Source: JACPNO01 sp963825405
Lineage (GTDB): Bacteria; Acidobacteriota; Terriglobia; Bryobacterales; Bryobacteraceae
DNA: 64,000 nucleotides
Assembly: GCA_963825405.1 (NCBI GenBank)
Contig: CAWGTB010000010.1
Location: 139,495 to 203,494, forward strand
Direction of reading: 5' to 3'
Below the pieces are notes generated by a model that was not told the DNA's origin, did no database searches, and saw only the letters and a list, made by a program, of their open reading frames with translations. A program made the position numbers and the translations under genes. Shown one piece after another: positions 62,275 to 64,000 of this stretch. The first letter of the stretch is position 1. Each line of letters opens with the position of its first letter.

Positions 62275-62367
62275 AAGATATTTCTCGCAGAGACGCAGAG
62301 AACGCAGAGAAAACCCAACAGAATTAATTGTGTTGTATTTCTCTGCGTCTCTGCGAGAAATGTCTTG
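62275..62367. repeat. Dispersed inverted repeat, copy D (full)
   Basis: Arms TTTCTCGCAGAGACGCAGAG and CTCTGCGTCTCTGCGAGAAA are separated by about 40 bases with an AT-rich centre (CAACAGAATTAATTGTGTTG is itself palindromic). AAGATA and TGTCTT flank the arms. As with copy C it lies between two convergent genes. Confidence 0.8.
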
Positions 62368-62373
62368 AATTTC

Positions 62374-63561
62374 CTACAATAACAACCGGATCAGCGCCAG
62401 GCTCACCGCGCACAACACCAGACACGAGACCACGCCGGTGAGGAGCGCGCGCCCGCCTACCCGCGCCAGAAAGTGCACGTCGACTTCCAACCCCATCGCC
62501 GCCATGGCCAGCGTCAGCAGCAGATTGCCCGCTTCCACCAGTGCACCCGCCGTCGAAACATTGAAGCCTCCTGCCGCGCGCCAGGTGGGATGAAACTCAA
62601 GCGCCGGAATCAGTCCGAGGGTATTGAGCAGGGCCGCGGCTACGAAACCCCAGAAAAATGGCGGAACCAGGCGTGAGTAGCGTATTGTGACGCCGCTGGT
62701 CCGCTTGCGGCGCGCGTAGGCAATCGCCAAAACGAACGTGAACGGTGCGAGTAGAGCGACACGCACCAGTTTCACCAGCGTGGCAATGGTTCCGGCTCCA
62801 GGGCTGAACGCGAACGCGGCCGCCACCACTTGTGGGACTGCGTGAATCGACACTCCGGCCCACACGCCGAAGGCCTGGTCGTTGAGCCCCAACATCGTGC
62901 CGGCGATCGGAAAAAGAAACATTAGCGGGAGCCCAAGCACGTTTACCGTGCTCATCGAGAGCATGAGATCTTCGTCGGTCGCGTCGATCAGCGGCGCGAC
63001 GGCCACGATGGCGCTATTGCCGCAGATGGCCGTGCCGGCGCCGATGAGCAGCGCCGTTCGCTTCCAGAGTTTCATCATGCGGCCGAACGCATACGCGGAG
63101 GCGGTCGCGACGCCAATGCATGTCAGGATAATGAATAGCGCCGGCGCGCCGACTGCCGCAATGCTGGTGAGGTTCAGGCTGAAGCCGGTAAGCACAATCG
63201 TCACCGGAATGACTCGTTTCACGACGCCCTTGCAGCCTTCCAGAATCGCAGGCGGCAGGCGGAACGCATTGCGAGCCACGGCTCCCAGAAGAATCGCAAT
63301 GATGGCGGCGCTCACCGGCCGGCGCACGCCAAACTCGTTGGCTACACGAAAGGGCGCGAAGGGCAGGTAATGGACTGCGTACGCAGCGGCCGCCACCAGT
63401 ATTGCCGCAGCGTATCCCGGCCAGATGGACGGGCGCGCGGTTTTCTTTAGCTTGGGCTCCGTTCGCGTAACCACGATCGGAACATCCAGGCCCTCCATCG
63501 AGCCCAGTGAAGCCAGCGCTTCCGCGTCGAGAGTTCCGTAGTGGCTGTGGGCGCCCGGCAT
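62374..63561 (-). CDS. YeiH/PSE-type putative sulfate or sulfite exporter
   Basis: About 395 residues with some ten membrane segments. AIIAILLGAVARNAFRLPPA, GTAICGNSAIVAVAPLIDA and FGVWAGVSIHAVPQVVAAAF are diagnostic of the UPF0324 family (YeiH), members of which are thought to export sulfite or related anions. Start choice is uncertain: MPGAHSHYGTLDAEAL at 63561 or MEGLDVPIVV at 63498; neither has a good ribosome binding site. It follows the 119-residue gene by 44 bases. Confidence 0.85.
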   Translation of the reverse strand: MPGAHSHYGTLDAEALASLGSMEGLDVPIVVTRTEPKLKKTARPSIWPGYAAAILVAAAAYAVHYLPFAPFRVANEFGVRRPVSAAIIAILLGAVARNAFRLPPAILEGCKGVVKRVIPVTIVLTGFSLNLTSIAAVGAPALFIILTCIGVATASAYAFGRMMKLWKRTALLIGAGTAICGNSAIVAVAPLIDATDEDLMLSMSTVNVLGLPLMFLFPIAGTMLGLNDQAFGVWAGVSIHAVPQVVAAAFAFSPGAGTIATLVKLVRVALLAPFTFVLAIAYARRKRTSGVTIRYSRLVPPFFWGFVAAALLNTLGLIPALEFHPTWRAAGGFNVSTAGALVEAGNLLLTLAMAAMGLEVDVHFLARVGGRALLTGVVSCLVLCAVSLALIRLLL

Positions 63562-63605
63562 GCAAAAGGAAAGTATATGCCAAGCGGTGCTGCTAACGCG
63601 CTGTG

Positions 63606-63965
63606 CTACAGCCTGCTGGCGATCACTCCGCCAATAATGACGATTAAGAGTGCGGCTCCGCCCACTAAAGCCAGCGCCCACACGCCGGGACTGATCTTTT
63701 TGTGGTGCATCTTCTCAGTGACACTGGTGACGTCGGCGAAGCGCAGTTTGATGTTATCCACGGTGAAGCCTTCCGCTGTCACTTCACCGAGGCGGCCGGT
63801 CACTGTTTTCGGTTTCTTCAGGTTCGTCGTTACAACGACATGAGATCCTTTGGCGATTTGTCCGACCTGTTTCTCAATGGTCGGTGAGACCTGCTGGCCG
63901 CCTTGAACGGATGACACCATCAAGACAGTCAGCAGGAAGACAAGCGCGTTCCGAAACATGCGCAC
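63606..63965 (-). CDS. Small membrane-anchored exported protein of unknown function
   Basis: 119 residues. MRMFRNALVFLLTVLMVSSVQG is a signal peptide or N-anchor. The middle, GSHVVVTTNLKKPKTVTGRL, GEVTAEGFTVDNIKLRFADV, looks like a small beta domain (SH3/Sm-like strands), and the C-terminus VWALALVGGAALLIVIIGGV is a membrane helix. The arrangement of a beta domain followed by a C-terminal glycine-rich helix fits acidobacterial proteins of unknown role. MFRNAL two codons later is an alternative start. Confidence 0.75.
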   Translation of the reverse strand: MRMFRNALVFLLTVLMVSSVQGGQQVSPTIEKQVGQIAKGSHVVVTTNLKKPKTVTGRLGEVTAEGFTVDNIKLRFADVTSVTEKMHHKKISPGVWALALVGGAALLIVIIGGVIASRL

Positions 63966-64000
63966 CCCAAGCAGGCAGCCAGACTATACACCCAACGGGC

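Noticed and set aside
62089..62382. Open frame ending in a AETQRTQRK-type peptide
   Set aside because: It overlaps the M81 gene out of frame and ends in repeat copy D; the same peptide appears at copy C.

Overview
The window is a GC-rich bacterial chromosomal segment, most probably from an acidobacterium of the Solibacter/Bryobacter group (Acidobacteriota, Bryobacterales). This rests on family-level recognition, not on a database search. The pointers are a VWFA-related acidobacterial-domain protein, an SBBP-repeat protein with the Solibacter-type C-terminal domain, an ADOP-type (acidobacterial duplicated orphan permease) transporter and many secreted beta-propeller proteins. There is no rRNA, tRNA, CRISPR array, integrase or transposase that I can support.

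Region 1 (1-5.9 kb, minus strand): the first bases of a secreted protein run off the left edge, followed by a possible small exported protein, an RlmI-type rRNA methyltransferase, the HtpX membrane protease, the ClpB disaggregase and a small heat-shock protein with a near-consensus sigma-70 promoter. It is a protein-quality-control cluster. Region 2 (5.9-26.1 kb, minus strand): one long translation super-operon reading rpsL-rpsG-fusA-tuf, the S10 group (rpsJ to rpsQ), the spc group (rplN to secY), then adk-map-infA-rpmJ, then rpsM-rpsK-rpsD-rpoA-rplQ. It starts at a clear promoter (26064-26092) and ends at a hairpin terminator (5936-5965). Region 3 (26.1-27.8 kb): sparse DNA with short genes, including a two-gene unit of 46- and 47-residue proteins, the second a zinc-ribbon protein.

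Region 4 (27.8-45.2 kb, both strands): accessory and secreted functions. These are an S9 peptidase, a VWFA protein, a membrane protein/GT4 glycosyltransferase/cytochrome P450 set, a MOSC protein, an N-terminally truncated protein, an alpha/beta hydrolase, a membrane protein next to an N-acetylmuramoyl-alanine amidase, a TPR plus twin retropepsin-like protein, a radical SAM plus class II aldolase pair, and the SBBP protein. Region 5 (45.2-64 kb): B12-dependent methionine synthase; a tightly packed minus-strand run lepB-lpxA-response regulator-GH3-metallo-hydrolase-EthD-like-ADOP permease-rfbD, with lpxD divergent from it, which makes an envelope/lipid A neighbourhood; a MobB-like P-loop protein overlapping a histidine-kinase fragment; a YncE-like propeller; an M81 peptidase; a YeiH-type transporter; and a small membrane-anchored protein.

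Two things cut across the layout. First, many conserved genes (secY, rplO, rpmD, tuf, metH, lpxA, the GH3 gene, the ADOP permease, the EthD-like gene, probably rlmI) are broken by single-base indels, clustered at 11.1-13.0 kb and 52.0-56.4 kb. Most of these genes are essential or highly conserved, so base-level assembly error is more likely than decay; the metallo-hydrolase at 52.6-53.3 kb also has an in-frame stop. Second, a dispersed inverted repeat with CGCAGAGA-containing arms occurs four times (22.95, 38.85, 48.80 and 62.27 kb), once inside the translation operon.
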